Assembly (NCBI GenBank): GCA_947625735.1
Contig: CANQPL010000007.1
Coordinates: 1 to 64,000 of the forward strand
From: an uncultured Clostridia bacterium
GTDB taxonomy: Bacteria; Bacillota; Clostridia; Oscillospirales; Ruminococcaceae
Direction of reading: 5' to 3'
Length of the DNA stretch: 64,000 bases
In this document: in pieces, positions 1 through 9,644 of the stretch
How positions within the stretch are numbered: the first letter of the stretch is position 1
Layout of the letters: each line of letters opens with the position of its first letter
Translations under genes and position numbers: made by a program
Notes under the pieces: model-generated
What the model was told of the DNA's origin: nothing
Database searches by the model: none
What the model saw: only the letters and a program-made list of their open reading frames with translations

Positions 1-60
1 TTTCAGCCACTTTCAGATGGCTTGGTTTTGTGCGCCCTTCTTATTCTTTTAGTTGTCTGA
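1..60 (+). other. Possible 3' tail of an upstream CDS
   Basis: Frame 1 is open from the first base to a TGA at 58-60 and would encode a 19-residue hydrophobic tail ending LVLCALLILLVV. It could be the C-terminus of a membrane protein that starts outside the window, but a chance open frame this short is equally possible. The rest of the first 278 bases is AT-rich and holds only the promoter at 213-241. Confidence 0.2.
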
Positions 61-212
61 TGTTTTTTCAAACTTCATCACCCGTTAAATAATATGTCAC
101 GGGACAGGCATTTAGAATACCTCAAAAGCAATACTTTTAAATGTTTTATTGGTTAAATTCAACAAAAATATTATAAATTAATATGCAAAATCGGTAAATT
201 TATAAAATATTA

Positions 213-241
213 TTGTTTTTTTATTTTAGATGTGCTATAAT
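213..241 (+). promoter_or_regulatory. Sigma-A-type promoter of the GGDEF/EAL gene
   Basis: TTGTTT at 213-218 and TATAAT at 236-241 are separated by 17 bases. The elements cover the farthest-upstream possible start of the downstream reading frame, so translation must begin later, at 279. Confidence 0.7.
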
Positions 242-278
242 AAAAGAAATAATGTTAAGGAGAGGGAGGTTTTTCGGC

Positions 279-2921
279 ATGATATCGGAAATTGAACAGA
301 AGCTCGTAGAAATGGTCATGAATTACGGTCACTTCTTTAATGATAAAAATGCAGCCTCCCAAAATGAGGACTGCCTTTATATATGCGACGCCGAAACCTA
401 CGATCTTCAGCTTGTCAGACTGCATAAGAATAACGAAAATCTGATGAACAGGGGCGACTGGCACGGGAGAAAATGCTATGAATTTCTCGGCGGTTATGAT
501 AAGCCCTGTCCCTCCTGTCCCAAAAGAGGTCTTAGATATGATTGTCACTACGTCTGGACTGCACAGAATGAATTTCTTAAATCAGAGCTTTTTATGAAAA
601 GCATACTTATCGACCGCAACGGAAGATGCGCAAGACTCCAGACTGCCACAAATGTGACCTCTCCTGAGCGGCGGGACAATGTGATGAATCAGTATCTTTA
701 CAGCCGCAATGTTCTTACGGGAGTATTGGGTCTGCTGATGGACGATATTCCCGAGACTGATACCTATCTGAATATATGCCGTGACATCGGCTTCTTTTTC
801 AATGCCTACAGAGTGCTTATCACCGACTACAGCACTGAGGACTTCTCTGTGTGCTGGTCTGCCGATGAAAAGCCCTTTGTGCAGATAAGGACGGCTCTTA
901 CCGATGAGGGAAGAGATGCGCTGACGCTTGCCACGAAAAATATCCGTTTTATATGGATACCCGATGTTGAAAATGCGGATAAGCTGGACCCTGCGCTGCG
1001 CAGCTACTGGTGTTCTGCGGGAATACGCTCCATACTTATGATCCCCATGAACTATAACGGGGAATTTATGGGTACTCTCAGTCTGCACAATATGAATGAA
1101 GAGCTTATTTCCGAAACGGATACTCTGAGCATTATCGCAATGGCTATGGCGAAAAATATATACTCCCAGATGCTGGAAACCTCCTCAGAAAAAAATCTGT
1201 ATTCCGATCCGCTGACAGGTGCGCTCAACCTTTCGGGTCTTAAAAAAGCCGCTTATCGCTTCTTTGCGGAGAATCCCCATACAAAATACAGCATTTCGGT
1301 ATGCGATATACGCTATTTCGGCGGTATAAACAGACGTTTCAGCTTTGAGCTGGGCGACAGGATACTACAGAAAACAATTGAGGTCTTTTCGTCAATGCTT
1401 ATAAAGGGTGAAGCTGTCTGCCGTATCTCTGCCGATCAGTTCTGTCTTATCCGAAAATTCGTGAGCCGTGAAAAAACCGAAAAGGATTTTAACGAGTTTA
1501 TTGAAAAAATGCAGTGCTTTGATGAGCTTAAAGCTGCAAATGTGAAGATAGATTTTCAGGCGGGCGTTTATATTCCTGCCGCTACAGGAAATGATGTGCG
1601 CATATCCTCTGCAATTGACAAGGCAAACATCGCACGCCGTACCCTTAAAGATTTTCACGGCAGCAAGGTGGCTTTCTTCTGCGATGAAATGCTGGAAAAC
1701 AGCAAGAGGGAGATTGAGCTTATACAGGATTTCAAATACGCCTTAAAGCACAATGAAATTACCGTTTTTTATCAGCCCCAGTGCCGCTATTCGGAAAATA
1801 TAATTGCAGGTGCGGAGGCTCTTGTAAGGTGGCAAAGCCCAAAACACGGCAATGTATCACCTGCCGAATTTATCCCGCTGCTTGAAAGACACGGTCTTAT
1901 CTATGAGCTTGACCGCTTTGTCTGGGAGCTTGTATGCATTCATCAGCAAAAATGGATATCTATGGGTATTAAGATACCTATTTCCGTAAACGTTTCAAGA
2001 TATGATATGCTCAGAGAGGGCATCTGCACCGATCTTTGTCATCTTCTTGAAAAATACGGTATCCCCAAAAAGCTGCTGCCGCTGGAGATCACCGAAACTG
2101 CTTATATTAAAAGCTCCGCAGAGCTTATCGAGGCAGTGGATACACTGAAAAATGCCGGATTTACCGTTGAAATGGACGATTTCGGCAGCGGCTACTCCTC
2201 ACTTAATGCTTTAAAGGACGTTGCGGTGGATCTGCTTAAACTTGATATGAAATTTCTGGACGATAAGAACGAAAGCTCCAGAGGCAGGGGCGGGAGCATA
2301 CTCAACTGTATCGTCCGCATGACAAGATGGCTCAATCTCCCTGTTCTTGCAGAAGGCGTTGAGACTAAAGAGCAGGCAGAGTATCTGAAAAACATCGGCT
2401 GTGATCTTATGCAGGGATATTATTTTGCCCGTCCCATGTCCGCTGTTGATTTTGAAGCACTGCTTACCTCAAATCACGGCAGCCCCGATATTGAAGACGA
2501 CGGCGAAATGATGAGTGCGGGCGAATTGATGGAATCTGTTGTAACTAATCCCATTCTGTTTAATCATATCGGCGCTGCGGCGATAATAGAGTACCACGAC
2601 AAGGAATGTGAAGCCCTGCTCATAAATGACAGCTTTCCTGAAATAATCGACATGACGAGAGAAGAATATCTGCCGTACATGAAGCAGATGAACCGCTACT
2701 CCGTAAACATTCAGGAACATTCAGATGCCCCTGATATTTTCGATAATGTGGTAAACGGCACAAAGACCCACGACTTTTTCCTTAAACGAAAGGACGGAAG
2801 CCGCAGAAAGATACGTCTTTATTGCAGACGGCTGCTTTCGGACAACGGCAGAAACATACTGCTGCTCACTATGGACGATATTACCGATCTTGTTGAGAAA
2901 AGCAGCGAGACTCCCGCCTGA
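279..2921 (+). CDS. PAS/GAF - degenerate GGDEF - EAL - PAS signalling protein, probable c-di-GMP phosphodiesterase
   Basis: Cytoplasmic protein of 880 aa; no membrane segment is seen. The start is the ATG at 279, 9 bases after GGAGG; an upstream TTG at 213 lies in the promoter. Order: PAS-like region with a CPSC motif (about 77-80), GAF-like region (about 140-295), GGDEF fold (about 308-460), EAL domain (about 483-730), C-terminal PAS-like region (about 750-878). The diguanylate cyclase motif is SADQF (384-388) instead of GGDEF, so cyclase activity is unlikely. The EAL domain keeps EAL (513-515), SVNVS, EITET, DDFGSGYSSL (633-642), KLD, AEGVE and MQGYYF, the residues expected of an active c-di-GMP phosphodiesterase. 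The degenerate GGDEF may act as a nucleotide sensor (inference). Confidence 0.9.
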   Translation: MISEIEQKLVEMVMNYGHFFNDKNAASQNEDCLYICDAETYDLQLVRLHKNNENLMNRGDWHGRKCYEFLGGYDKPCPSCPKRGLRYDCHYVWTAQNEFLKSELFMKSILIDRNGRCARLQTATNVTSPERRDNVMNQYLYSRNVLTGVLGLLMDDIPETDTYLNICRDIGFFFNAYRVLITDYSTEDFSVCWSADEKPFVQIRTALTDEGRDALTLATKNIRFIWIPDVENADKLDPALRSYWCSAGIRSILMIPMNYNGEFMGTLSLHNMNEELISETDTLSIIAMAMAKNIYSQMLETSSEKNLYSDPLTGALNLSGLKKAAYRFFAENPHTKYSISVCDIRYFGGINRRFSFELGDRILQKTIEVFSSMLIKGEAVCRISADQFCLIRKFVSREKTEKDFNEFIEKMQCFDELKAANVKIDFQAGVYIPAATGNDVRISSAIDKANIARRTLKDFHGSKVAFFCDEMLENSKREIELIQDFKYALKHNEITVFYQPQCRYSENIIAGAEALVRWQSPKHGNVSPAEFIPLLERHGLIYELDRFVWELVCIHQQKWISMGIKIPISVNVSRYDMLREGICTDLCHLLEKYGIPKKLLPLEITETAYIKSSAELIEAVDTLKNAGFTVEMDDFGSGYSSLNALKDVAVDLLKLDMKFLDDKNESSRGRGGSILNCIVRMTRWLNLPVLAEGVETKEQAEYLKNIGCDLMQGYYFARPMSAVDFEALLTSNHGSPDIEDDGEMMSAGELMESVVTNPILFNHIGAAAIIEYHDKECEALLINDSFPEIIDMTREEYLPYMKQMNRYSVNIQEHSDAPDIFDNVVNGTKTHDFFLKRKDGSRRKIRLYCRRLLSDNGRNILLLTMDDITDLVEKSSETPA

Positions 2922-2987
2922 GCCGAAAATTTAAAGGGCTTGCTTTCAGATGAACAAAAAAATTTATATGACATAGATCATTCTATT

Positions 2988-3032
2988 CCTGCCGGTTTCC
3001 GTAACGGGTCAACCGACAGGTTTTTCTTTTTT
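2988..3032 (+). terminator. Rho-independent terminator of the GGDEF/EAL gene
   Basis: Ten-base arms at 2988-2997 and 3011-3020 with one mismatch are followed by a T-rich run (3021-3032), 67 bases after the stop codon. Confidence 0.75.
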
Positions 3033-3107
3033 AAAATATAGAGGATAAAGGCTTGCGATACGCTGTCGGAATGTTCACGAAAAATTTACTGATAGTCATA
3101 TATTATT

Positions 3108-3137
3108 AAAAAACTGCCGGTTATCCTCCCCCGGAAG
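3108..3137 (-). terminator. Weak terminator of the HAD gene
   Basis: On the minus strand a short hairpin (arms 3131-3137 and 3114-3120, one mismatch) precedes six T. It lies 39 bases past the stop codon of the HAD gene. Confidence 0.45.
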
Positions 3138-3175
3138 CAAGGGCGAAGTATGACCGACAGACTTTCTTTAATATG

Positions 3176-3835
3176 TTATTCCGTGCCGAATGATTCCGCT
3201 ATCCTTATAAGATCGGCAAATTTATCTGCTCTGCCTACCGCCTTTTCGGGAGAGGAAACCTTGCCGAAACTGTAAGCCGCATGAACAAAGGGTATTCCCG
3301 CATCGGTCGCCGCACTCAGATCTCCTTGTGTATCTCCCACATAAACGGCTGAACGGCACCTGTTTTTTTCCATAAGTCGCTTTATGGTCACACTCTTGGG
3401 CTTTCCCGTATCTCCCCAGCACAGATAATCGGTAAAAAATCTCTCATAGCCGCAATATTCAAAAAATGACTCAATATAACCGCACTGACAGTTGCTCACT
3501 ATAAAAAGCCGTCTGTCCCCCGAAAGCAGCCTGAGTGTTTCCTCCTCACCCTCGAAAAGCTCTCCGCCGTGAACGGCAAGAAAATTATTTTCATGCTCAG
3601 CACATTTTCCCAGCAGCTCTGTCTGCTGAGTTGCAGACAGCATGGGGAACAGCTTCTTTGCTATGGCGTCCATGGGCATTCCCATAACTCCTCTTATCTG
3701 AGCACCCGAAACGGTCATATTACGAAGCATCGGATTGCCGCAGCTTCTTATTACCTCTGTCCATGCAGCAGCAACATTTTCTGAGCTGTCCCACAGAGTA
3801 CCGTCCAGATCAAATATAATACTTTCGGCATTCAC
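3176..3835 (-). CDS. HAD-superfamily hydrolase (phosphoglycolate-phosphatase-like)
   Basis: Protein of 219 aa. Near the N-terminus it has FDLDGTL, the HAD motif I with nucleophile Asp and acid/base Asp. Motif II is IVSNC, and the C-terminal YVGDTQGD is motif IV, which binds Mg2+. The helical cap between motifs I and II fits a type I cap, as in phosphoglycolate or beta-phosphoglucomutase-like phosphatases. The substrate cannot be read from the sequence. The start is GTG, 8 bases behind GGAG. It is a single gene with its own promoter (3876-3904) and a weak terminator. Confidence 0.85.
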   Translation of the reverse strand: MNAESIIFDLDGTLWDSSENVAAAWTEVIRSCGNPMLRNMTVSGAQIRGVMGMPMDAIAKKLFPMLSATQQTELLGKCAEHENNFLAVHGGELFEGEEETLRLLSGDRRLFIVSNCQCGYIESFFEYCGYERFFTDYLCWGDTGKPKSVTIKRLMEKNRCRSAVYVGDTQGDLSAATDAGIPFVHAAYSFGKVSSPEKAVGRADKFADLIRIAESFGTE

Positions 3836-3875
3836 ATAAACCGCTCCTCTATGTAAAATTCATATCCGTAATTTT

Positions 3876-3904
3876 AGTATAGCACATTTTGCCGTATCAT
3901 GCAA
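3876..3904 (-). promoter_or_regulatory. Sigma-A-type promoter of the HAD gene
   Basis: Minus strand: TTGCAT (3899-3904), 17-base spacer, TATACT (3876-3881), about 40 bases upstream of the GTG start. Confidence 0.75.
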
Positions 3905-3970
3905 GCATTTTTTAAATTTTCTTTATAACGCAAAATTGCAGGAAGGATATGCACCTGTAAGCTGTAATTA

Positions 3971-4000
3971 TAAAAATGCCTCCCGTATGTATCGGGAGGC
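3971..4000 (-). terminator. Terminator of the tig-clpP-clpX operon
   Basis: Perfect 8-base stem GCCTCCCG/CGGGAGGC (3978-4000) followed on the minus strand by ATTTTTAT, just past the clpX stop. Confidence 0.85.
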
Positions 4001-4008
4001 GCGGGTCA

Positions 4009-5286
4009 TCATGCTTTTTTCTTGGGTTTTGCCGCTGCTCCCGCTGCTATAAGAGGCTTTGCACCCTCTGTAACACACGCTTCGGTAACGGTGACCTTAT
4101 TTACATTCTCCTCGGAGGGAACATTGAACATTACCTCCTGCAGAATACCCTCTATAATGGCACGAAGCCCTCTTGCACCCGTTTTCTGCTCGATAGCCTT
4201 GTGTGCAATGGCAGTCAGTGCCGCATCATCAAAAACAAGCTCCACTCCGTCAAGCTCAAAGAGCTTCTTATACTGCTTTATAAGCGCATTTTTCGGCTCG
4301 CTCAGTATCCTTATAAGCGCCTTTTCATCAAGCTGATCAAGCGCTGTTATTACAGGAAGTCTGCCTACAAGCTCAGGTACCATGCCATATTTTACCAGAT
4401 CCTGTGGAGTGGTATCCTTGAAGATATTAAGCTCCATTTCCGATCTGCTGCGGACGTCTGCGCCGAATCCTAAAGCGGAGGAATCCTTTCTTTGCCTGAT
4501 TATCCGCTCCAGTCCGTCAAATGCTCCGCCGCAGATAAAGAGAATGTTCTTGGTATCAATATGGATAAACTCCTGATAGGGATTCTTTCGTCCTCCCTGT
4601 GGCGGTACATTGGCTACGGTTCCCTCAACTATCTTTAAAAGCGCCTGCTGAACGCCCTCGCCGCTTACATCTCTTGTAATGGAGGTGTTTTCGGATTTAC
4701 GGGCGATCTTGTCTATCTCATCAATGTAGATTATACCGAGCTGCGCTGCTTCTATATCGAAATTTGCAGCCTGTATCAGACGAAGAAGAACGTTTTCCAC
4801 ATCGTCTCCCACATAGCCCGCCTCTGTCAGCGTTGTTGCATCGGCTATGGCAAAGGGTACATCAAGTATTTTTGCAAGCGTCTGGGCAAGCAGTGTCTTT
4901 CCTACACCTGTAGGTCCTAAAAGGCAGATGTTTGATTTCTGAAGCTCTACGTCCTTTACATCGTCAAGATGTCCTATCCGCTTGTAATGATTGTAGACCG
5001 CCACGGAAAGGGCGATCTTTGCCTCGTCCTGCCCGATGATATACTCATCGAGGACCTTTTTTATCTCGGCGGGCTTTATGAGCTTAAAGCCCTTCTTTGA
5101 TGTATCCTCAGGAGACTTATCAAAAAATTTCGGCGGCGGCACATATCCTAAGGATTCGTTGTTCATAAGCATTTCATAGCAGTAGATTATGCACTCATCG
5201 CAGATGCAGGAAGAGCCTGCCGAAAAAATATTCTGCACTTCAGTCTCATTTTTGCCGCAGAAGCTGCAGCGTTTTAACATTGGCAT
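4009..5286 (-). CDS. clpX: ATP-dependent Clp protease ATP-binding subunit ClpX
   Basis: AAA+ unfoldase that recognises tagged or damaged proteins and threads them into the ClpP chamber. The 425-aa length is normal for the family. It has an N-terminal zinc-binding domain (C7, C10, C29, C32), Walker A GPTGVGKT at 124-131, a Walker B with YIDEIDKI, the sensor/arginine-finger region, and a C-terminal small domain with GARGLR. The lysine-rich tail is unremarkable. It is third in tig-clpP-clpX, 88 bases after clpP, with a GC-rich hairpin in the gap and a terminator behind it. GAAAGGA precedes the ATG. Confidence 0.98.
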   Translation of the reverse strand: MPMLKRCSFCGKNETEVQNIFSAGSSCICDECIIYCYEMLMNNESLGYVPPPKFFDKSPEDTSKKGFKLIKPAEIKKVLDEYIIGQDEAKIALSVAVYNHYKRIGHLDDVKDVELQKSNICLLGPTGVGKTLLAQTLAKILDVPFAIADATTLTEAGYVGDDVENVLLRLIQAANFDIEAAQLGIIYIDEIDKIARKSENTSITRDVSGEGVQQALLKIVEGTVANVPPQGGRKNPYQEFIHIDTKNILFICGGAFDGLERIIRQRKDSSALGFGADVRSRSEMELNIFKDTTPQDLVKYGMVPELVGRLPVITALDQLDEKALIRILSEPKNALIKQYKKLFELDGVELVFDDAALTAIAHKAIEQKTGARGLRAIIEGILQEVMFNVPSEENVNKVTVTEACVTEGAKPLIAAGAAAKPKKKA

Positions 5287-5316
5287 AGCTGATTTTCCTT
5301 TCGATCGTTCAATTCA

Positions 5317-5356
5317 CAAAATGCCGCCCTGCTGCTCCCGAGTCTCAGGGGGCGGC
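5317..5356 (-). terminator. GC-rich hairpin between clpP and clpX (attenuator-like)
   Basis: On the minus strand GCCGCCC (5350-5356) can pair with GGGCGGC (5323-5329) and is followed by ATTTTG. The T run is short, so partial termination, which would lower clpX relative to clpP, is more likely than a full stop (inference). Confidence 0.4.
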
Positions 5357-5374
5357 GGAGCGGCGCAGTAATAT

Positions 5375-5965
5375 TTATCTGTGGGAAATTACCTTGTCGA
5401 TAAGACCGTATTCCACAGCCTGTTCGGCAGTCATATAATTATCTCTTTCGGTATCCCTTTCGATAATATCAAGGGGCTTGCCTGTGTTTTCGGCAAGTAT
5501 ACGATTAAGTCTGTCTCTTGTCTGCACCATATGATCGGAATGTATCTTGATATCGGTACACTGCCCCGAGATCCCGTTTCCGCCGATAAGAGGTTGATGT
5601 ATAAGTATCTCGGAATTGGGCAGAGCCATTCTCTTTCCTTTCGTTCCCGCAGACAGCAGAAATGCTCCCATAGACGCTGCCATTCCTACACAAATGGTGG
5701 AAACGTCACACTTGATGTAGTTCATGGTATCGTATATCGCAAGTCCTGCGGTGATAACTCCGCCGGGACTGTTGATATAAAAGGAGATATCCTTTTCGGG
5801 ATCCTGTCCCTCAAGAAACAGCATCTGTGCGATAACAAGGCTTGCGGTGGTATTGTTCACGTCCTCGGACAAAATAATGATTCTGTCATTGAGCAGACGT
5901 GAAAATATATCCATGCTGCGTTCGCCTCTGCCGGTCTGTTCAATTACGTAAGGCACTAAGCTCAT
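5375..5965 (-). CDS. clpP: ATP-dependent Clp protease proteolytic subunit ClpP
   Basis: Serine peptidase that forms the tetradecameric barrel used by ClpX and other Clp ATPases. The 196 aa are full length. The catalytic triad is visible: Ser98 in GMAASMGAF, His123 in LIHQP, and Asp171 in ERDTERDN. The Gly-rich oxyanion segment NSPGG is present. It lies 28 bases after tig, and the AAGGAGGTATTTTTTAA-type leader gives a strong ribosome site. Order and orientation (tig-clpP-clpX) match most bacteria. Confidence 0.98.
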   Translation of the reverse strand: MSLVPYVIEQTGRGERSMDIFSRLLNDRIIILSEDVNNTTASLVIAQMLFLEGQDPEKDISFYINSPGGVITAGLAIYDTMNYIKCDVSTICVGMAASMGAFLLSAGTKGKRMALPNSEILIHQPLIGGNGISGQCTDIKIHSDHMVQTRDRLNRILAENTGKPLDIIERDTERDNYMTAEQAVEYGLIDKVISHR

Positions 5966-5993
5966 TTAAAAAATACCTCCTTAAATTATCGGA

Positions 5994-7274
5994 TCACTTG
6001 ATAACGGCATTATCCTTTACAATCTTTGTTGCCTCTGTTACAAGAAGATCAACCTTTAAAACGGTAGGATCAATGTAGTTTGCAAGCTGCTTAGCAGGAA
6101 CCTTGTATGCCTCCGCCAGCTTGTTGAGCTCCTCAAGGAGACGATCGTCAGATATTTCGATGCCCTCCAGCTTTGCGATCTTCTCAAGCACAAGCCTGAG
6201 CTTTACTGTCCTCTGCGCCTGCGGCTCAAAGGTCTTTCTGAAGGCTTCCTCGTCCATACCCGTAAAGGAAAGATACATGGGAAGATCAAGACCCTGCTGG
6301 TTAAGACGTGCTTCAAAATCTCTTACCATGTCGTTTACCTTGTTCTGATACATTACCTCAGGGATCTCTGCCTGCATCTTGTCAAGAAGAGCCTGATACA
6401 GCTTGTTGTCTACTTCTGTTTCTGCATTTGCTGCGGCTTCTTCCTCTAACTTCTTCTTTACATCAGCTTTAAGCTCATCAAGAGTATCAAACTCAGATGT
6501 ATCCTTTGCAAAATCATCATCAAGCTCGGGCAGCTCAACGGTCTTTATCTCATGGAGCTTGATCCTGAACTCAGCAGGCTTGCCCGCAAGCTCGGTCATC
6601 TGATAATTTTCGGGGAATGTTACGTTTATGGTAAATTCCTCACCTGCATTCTTGCCTACGATCTGCTCCTCAAAGCCCGGAATGAACTGACCTGAGCCTA
6701 TTTTCAGCTCAAAGCCGTCCTCAGCGCCGCCGTCAAAAGCCTTGCCGTCCATGAAGCCCTCAAAGTCAATGACTACGGTATCGCCGTTTTCTACGCTCCT
6801 GCCCTCTACGGTAACAAGTCTGCCGTTCTTCTCCTGCATAGCTTTAAGACGGGCATTTACCTCCTCGTCACCGATAGTCTTGACAGATTTTTCTACTTCT
6901 ATTCCCTTGTAATCGGAAATTTCCACATCGGGCTTGCCGATGCACTTTACCTTATAGGATACACCTGTTGCTTTATCAAGGCTTGTGACCTCGATATCGG
7001 GCTGAGTCACAAGCTCAATACCTGCTTCCTTAACAGCATTGCCCACCTGAACGGGAACCAGTGCATTTACTGCGTCCTCATAGAAAACAGCCTCTCCGTA
7101 CAGCTTCTCGATCATCTTACGGGGTGCCTTGCCCTTACGGAAGCCGGGAACGTTTATCCTGTTTCTTGCTTTAAGAAAAGCCCTCTGGACAGCAGCCTCA
7201 AAATCCTCTGCATTTACCTCTACTTCAAGCTCATAGGTATTTGCATCGATCTTATTGGTAGATTTTAAACTCAT
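5994..7274 (-). CDS. tig: Trigger factor, ribosome-associated chaperone/PPIase
   Basis: Protein of 426 aa that binds ribosomal protein L23 at the exit tunnel and shields nascent chains. The N-terminal domain carries the ribosome-docking signature GFRKGKAP (about residues 44-51). An FKBP-type peptidyl-prolyl isomerase domain follows (about 155-240), then an alpha-helical C-terminal chaperone domain rich in Glu, Leu and Lys. A GGAGGATG-type ribosome site lies before the ATG. First gene of the clp operon. Confidence 0.97.
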   Translation of the reverse strand: MSLKSTNKIDANTYELEVEVNAEDFEAAVQRAFLKARNRINVPGFRKGKAPRKMIEKLYGEAVFYEDAVNALVPVQVGNAVKEAGIELVTQPDIEVTSLDKATGVSYKVKCIGKPDVEISDYKGIEVEKSVKTIGDEEVNARLKAMQEKNGRLVTVEGRSVENGDTVVIDFEGFMDGKAFDGGAEDGFELKIGSGQFIPGFEEQIVGKNAGEEFTINVTFPENYQMTELAGKPAEFRIKLHEIKTVELPELDDDFAKDTSEFDTLDELKADVKKKLEEEAAANAETEVDNKLYQALLDKMQAEIPEVMYQNKVNDMVRDFEARLNQQGLDLPMYLSFTGMDEEAFRKTFEPQAQRTVKLRLVLEKIAKLEGIEISDDRLLEELNKLAEAYKVPAKQLANYIDPTVLKVDLLVTEATKIVKDNAVIK

Positions 7275-7311
7275 TTATAACATCCTCCATTTTAATCAAA
7301 CATATAAAGAT

Positions 7312-7355
7312 ATTATAGCATATATTCTCAAATAAAGCTATAGTAATTTTACTAT
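7312..7355 (-). promoter_or_regulatory. Candidate tig promoter with inverted repeat
   Basis: A TATAAT -10 (minus strand, 7312-7317) lies about 40 bases upstream of tig, but no good -35 is found at 17 bases. A perfect inverted repeat, ATAGTAA-TT-TTACTAT (7340-7355), sits where the -35 and upstream contacts would be and could be an operator. Confidence 0.4.
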
Positions 7356-7373
7356 TTCTGCATTTTAAACAAA

Positions 7374-8060
7374 TTACATTATTTTAAATGGTACAAATTG
7401 CCTATAATCTCCCGACACAAGTGTGAAAAGTATTCCGTCCCGCTCACCGTTGACAGCGTATTTATGCGCTCTGCCGTGAACATGACCGTAATAACACCGT
7501 TTTATTCCGTGACGGTACATGACTTCCAGAATGTCATAATTATACTCAGTGCCGTAAATGGGCGGATAGTGAAGAAATACCAACGGTTCAAGTCCCCGTC
7601 TTTCGGCATCGGATATTGATGCTTCCAGTCTGCCCGCCTCCCTTGCAAGCACCTTTGCATCGGCAGGCTCGCTGTTGTCATTTATCCAGCCTCTTGTGCC
7701 GCAGATGCCGTAAGCCTCATAGGGATAGGAATTGTTGTGGAGTATGCTTATATCGGTAAAGCCGTTTTCGGTGAAAAAAGCGTTCATCTTTGCGGCGGTA
7801 GTCCACCAGTAATCATGGTTGCCTTTGGAAATGATCTTTTTTCCGGGAAGTGCGTGGATAAATGCAAAATCGGGCTTTGCTTCATCAAAATTCATTGCCC
7901 ATGATACATCTCCCGGAATTACAACCGTATCCCTCTCAGATACCGTTTCACACCAGCTTTTTTTTATACGCTCCGTATGATTTTCCCAGCCCTCGAAAAT
8001 ATCCATAGGCTTTTTTGTGCCAAAGGACAGATGAAGATCACCCAGCGCAAAAAGCGCCAT
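7374..8060 (-). CDS. Calcineurin-like metallophosphoesterase
   Basis: Protein of 228 aa with metal-binding motifs of the superfamily: GDLHL near the N-terminus, PGDVSW, GNHDYWW, and a C-terminal YGHVHG. It most resembles the COG1768 group of predicted phosphohydrolases, whose substrate I do not know. It has no signal peptide, so it is cytoplasmic. It starts 1 base after the thrC stop and is probably cotranscribed with it. The shared operon with threonine synthase does not by itself indicate a substrate. Confidence 0.85.
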   Translation of the reverse strand: MALFALGDLHLSFGTKKPMDIFEGWENHTERIKKSWCETVSERDTVVIPGDVSWAMNFDEAKPDFAFIHALPGKKIISKGNHDYWWTTAAKMNAFFTENGFTDISILHNNSYPYEAYGICGTRGWINDNSEPADAKVLAREAGRLEASISDAERRGLEPLVFLHYPPIYGTEYNYDILEVMYRHGIKRCYYGHVHGRAHKYAVNGERDGILFTLVSGDYRQFVPFKIM

Positions 8061-8061
8061 A

Positions 8062-9555
8062 TCAGAGGGAAAGTGCCCTCAGCACGTAATCCGACATTTC
8101 CTCTCTGTCAATGGTATCCTTAAAACGTATCTCCTTATCCTTTAAAGCTGCAAGCGATGCAGGTACAGGGTAGCCTGAGAGCTTATGAAGATGTTCTACC
8201 TTTTCAAATTCGTCTGTTTCCTCCGCTCTGCCCTCAATTGCTTCAATTACGGCAGTGCTGAATTTATACGGACTTGCGGTGGATGCGATAACGGTTTTTG
8301 TCGTATCACCCGTTTCTCTGCGGTAATCCTCATATACCTTGACAGCAACAGCGGTGTGGGTGTCAAGAGTGTAGGAATATTTGTCGTATATCTCCTTGAT
8401 AACAGCCTTTGTGGCTGTATCATCACAGAATCCCGCCGCAAAATCCGATTTCAGCTTTGCCTTAACCTCATCTGTGACCTCATATCTGCCCTCTGCGGAC
8501 AGCTTTGTGAACCATTCACGGATAAGCTCATCATTTTCTCCGCTCATGATATAAAGCAGTCTTTCAAGGTTTGAGGAGATAAGGATATCCATAGACGGGG
8601 AGATAGTTGTGATAAATTCACGGTTCCTGTCATAAATGCCCGTATTGATAAAATCGGTAAGCACTTTATTTGCATTTGATGCACAGATGAGCCTGTTTAC
8701 AGGCACACCCATATTCTTTGCATAGTACGCCGCAAGGATATTTCCGAAATTTCCCGTGGGGACAACTATATTTATCTTCTCGCCCTCGCTTATCTCACCG
8801 TTTTTCAGAAGCTCTGCATAGACCGATACATAGTAGATGATCTGGGGAGCAAGTCTGCCCCAGTTTATGGAGTTTGCGGAGGAGAACATCATCTTGCCCT
8901 CTGAGAGCCTTTCCTTGACCGCTTCATCGGTGAAGATCGCCTTTACACCGTTCTGACAGTCGTCAAAGTTGCCGTTTAATGCGCAGACCGATACGTTTGC
9001 ACCGTCCTGAGTCATCATCTGTCTTTTCTGCATTGCTGATACTCCGTCAACGGGGTAAAATACCATGACAGAAGTACCCTCTACCCCTGCAAATCCCTCC
9101 AGAGCGGCTTTGCCCGTGTCTCCTGAGGTAGCCACAAGGATAACCACCTTTTTGTCAATATTCAGCTTTTTAAGAGAAACTGTAAGCAGATAGGGCAGGA
9201 TCTGAAGCGCCATATCCTTGAATGCACAGGTAGGACCGTGCCACAGCTCCAGCACATAGGTGCCGTCAAAAAGATGAGAAAGCTCCGTAATGCTTGCGGA
9301 ATCGAAGCTCTTGTCGGTGTATGCGCTTTCGGTGCAGTATTTTAGCTCCGCTTCGGTAAAGTCGGTAAGATATTTTGAAAAAATATAAGCTGCCCTTTCC
9401 GGATAGCTCATGCCGCCCAGCGTCTTTATCTCGTCCATGCTGACAGACGGGATCTCTGAGGGTACAAACAATCCGCCCTCAGCAGAGATGCCCTGCACAA
9501 TGGCTTCGGCTGAGCTGAGCTGCACACTGCTGTTTCTTGTGCTTTTGTAATACAT
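8062..9555 (-). CDS. thrC: Threonine synthase
   Basis: PLP enzyme that converts O-phosphohomoserine to L-threonine and phosphate. The 497 aa fit the longer form of the family. The N-terminal YKSTRN start, HGPTCAFKDMALQ (with the Schiff-base Lys), ATSGDTGKAAL (phosphate-binding loop) and PTGNFGN are characteristic. The ribosome site AAAAGGTGA precedes the ATG. The other threonine genes are not in the window, so it is unlinked here except to the phosphoesterase behind it. Confidence 0.97.
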   Translation of the reverse strand: MYYKSTRNSSVQLSSAEAIVQGISAEGGLFVPSEIPSVSMDEIKTLGGMSYPERAAYIFSKYLTDFTEAELKYCTESAYTDKSFDSASITELSHLFDGTYVLELWHGPTCAFKDMALQILPYLLTVSLKKLNIDKKVVILVATSGDTGKAALEGFAGVEGTSVMVFYPVDGVSAMQKRQMMTQDGANVSVCALNGNFDDCQNGVKAIFTDEAVKERLSEGKMMFSSANSINWGRLAPQIIYYVSVYAELLKNGEISEGEKINIVVPTGNFGNILAAYYAKNMGVPVNRLICASNANKVLTDFINTGIYDRNREFITTISPSMDILISSNLERLLYIMSGENDELIREWFTKLSAEGRYEVTDEVKAKLKSDFAAGFCDDTATKAVIKEIYDKYSYTLDTHTAVAVKVYEDYRRETGDTTKTVIASTASPYKFSTAVIEAIEGRAEETDEFEKVEHLHKLSGYPVPASLAALKDKEIRFKDTIDREEMSDYVLRALSL

Positions 9556-9602
9556 ATTATCACCTTTTCCGATTTATTATTCTGCGGGTTGTACCCGCCT
9601 GC

Positions 9603-9635
9603 GCTGAGCCGATCTGTCATTCATGCCGGCTCAGC
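9603..9635 (-). other. Perfect hairpin between yraN and thrC
   Basis: GCTGAGCCG (9603-9611) and CGGCTCAGC (9627-9635) form a 9-base perfect stem without a T run on either strand. It may be an mRNA end-stabilising or processing structure; no function is assigned. Confidence 0.4.
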
Positions 9636-9644
9636 TTATGGATC

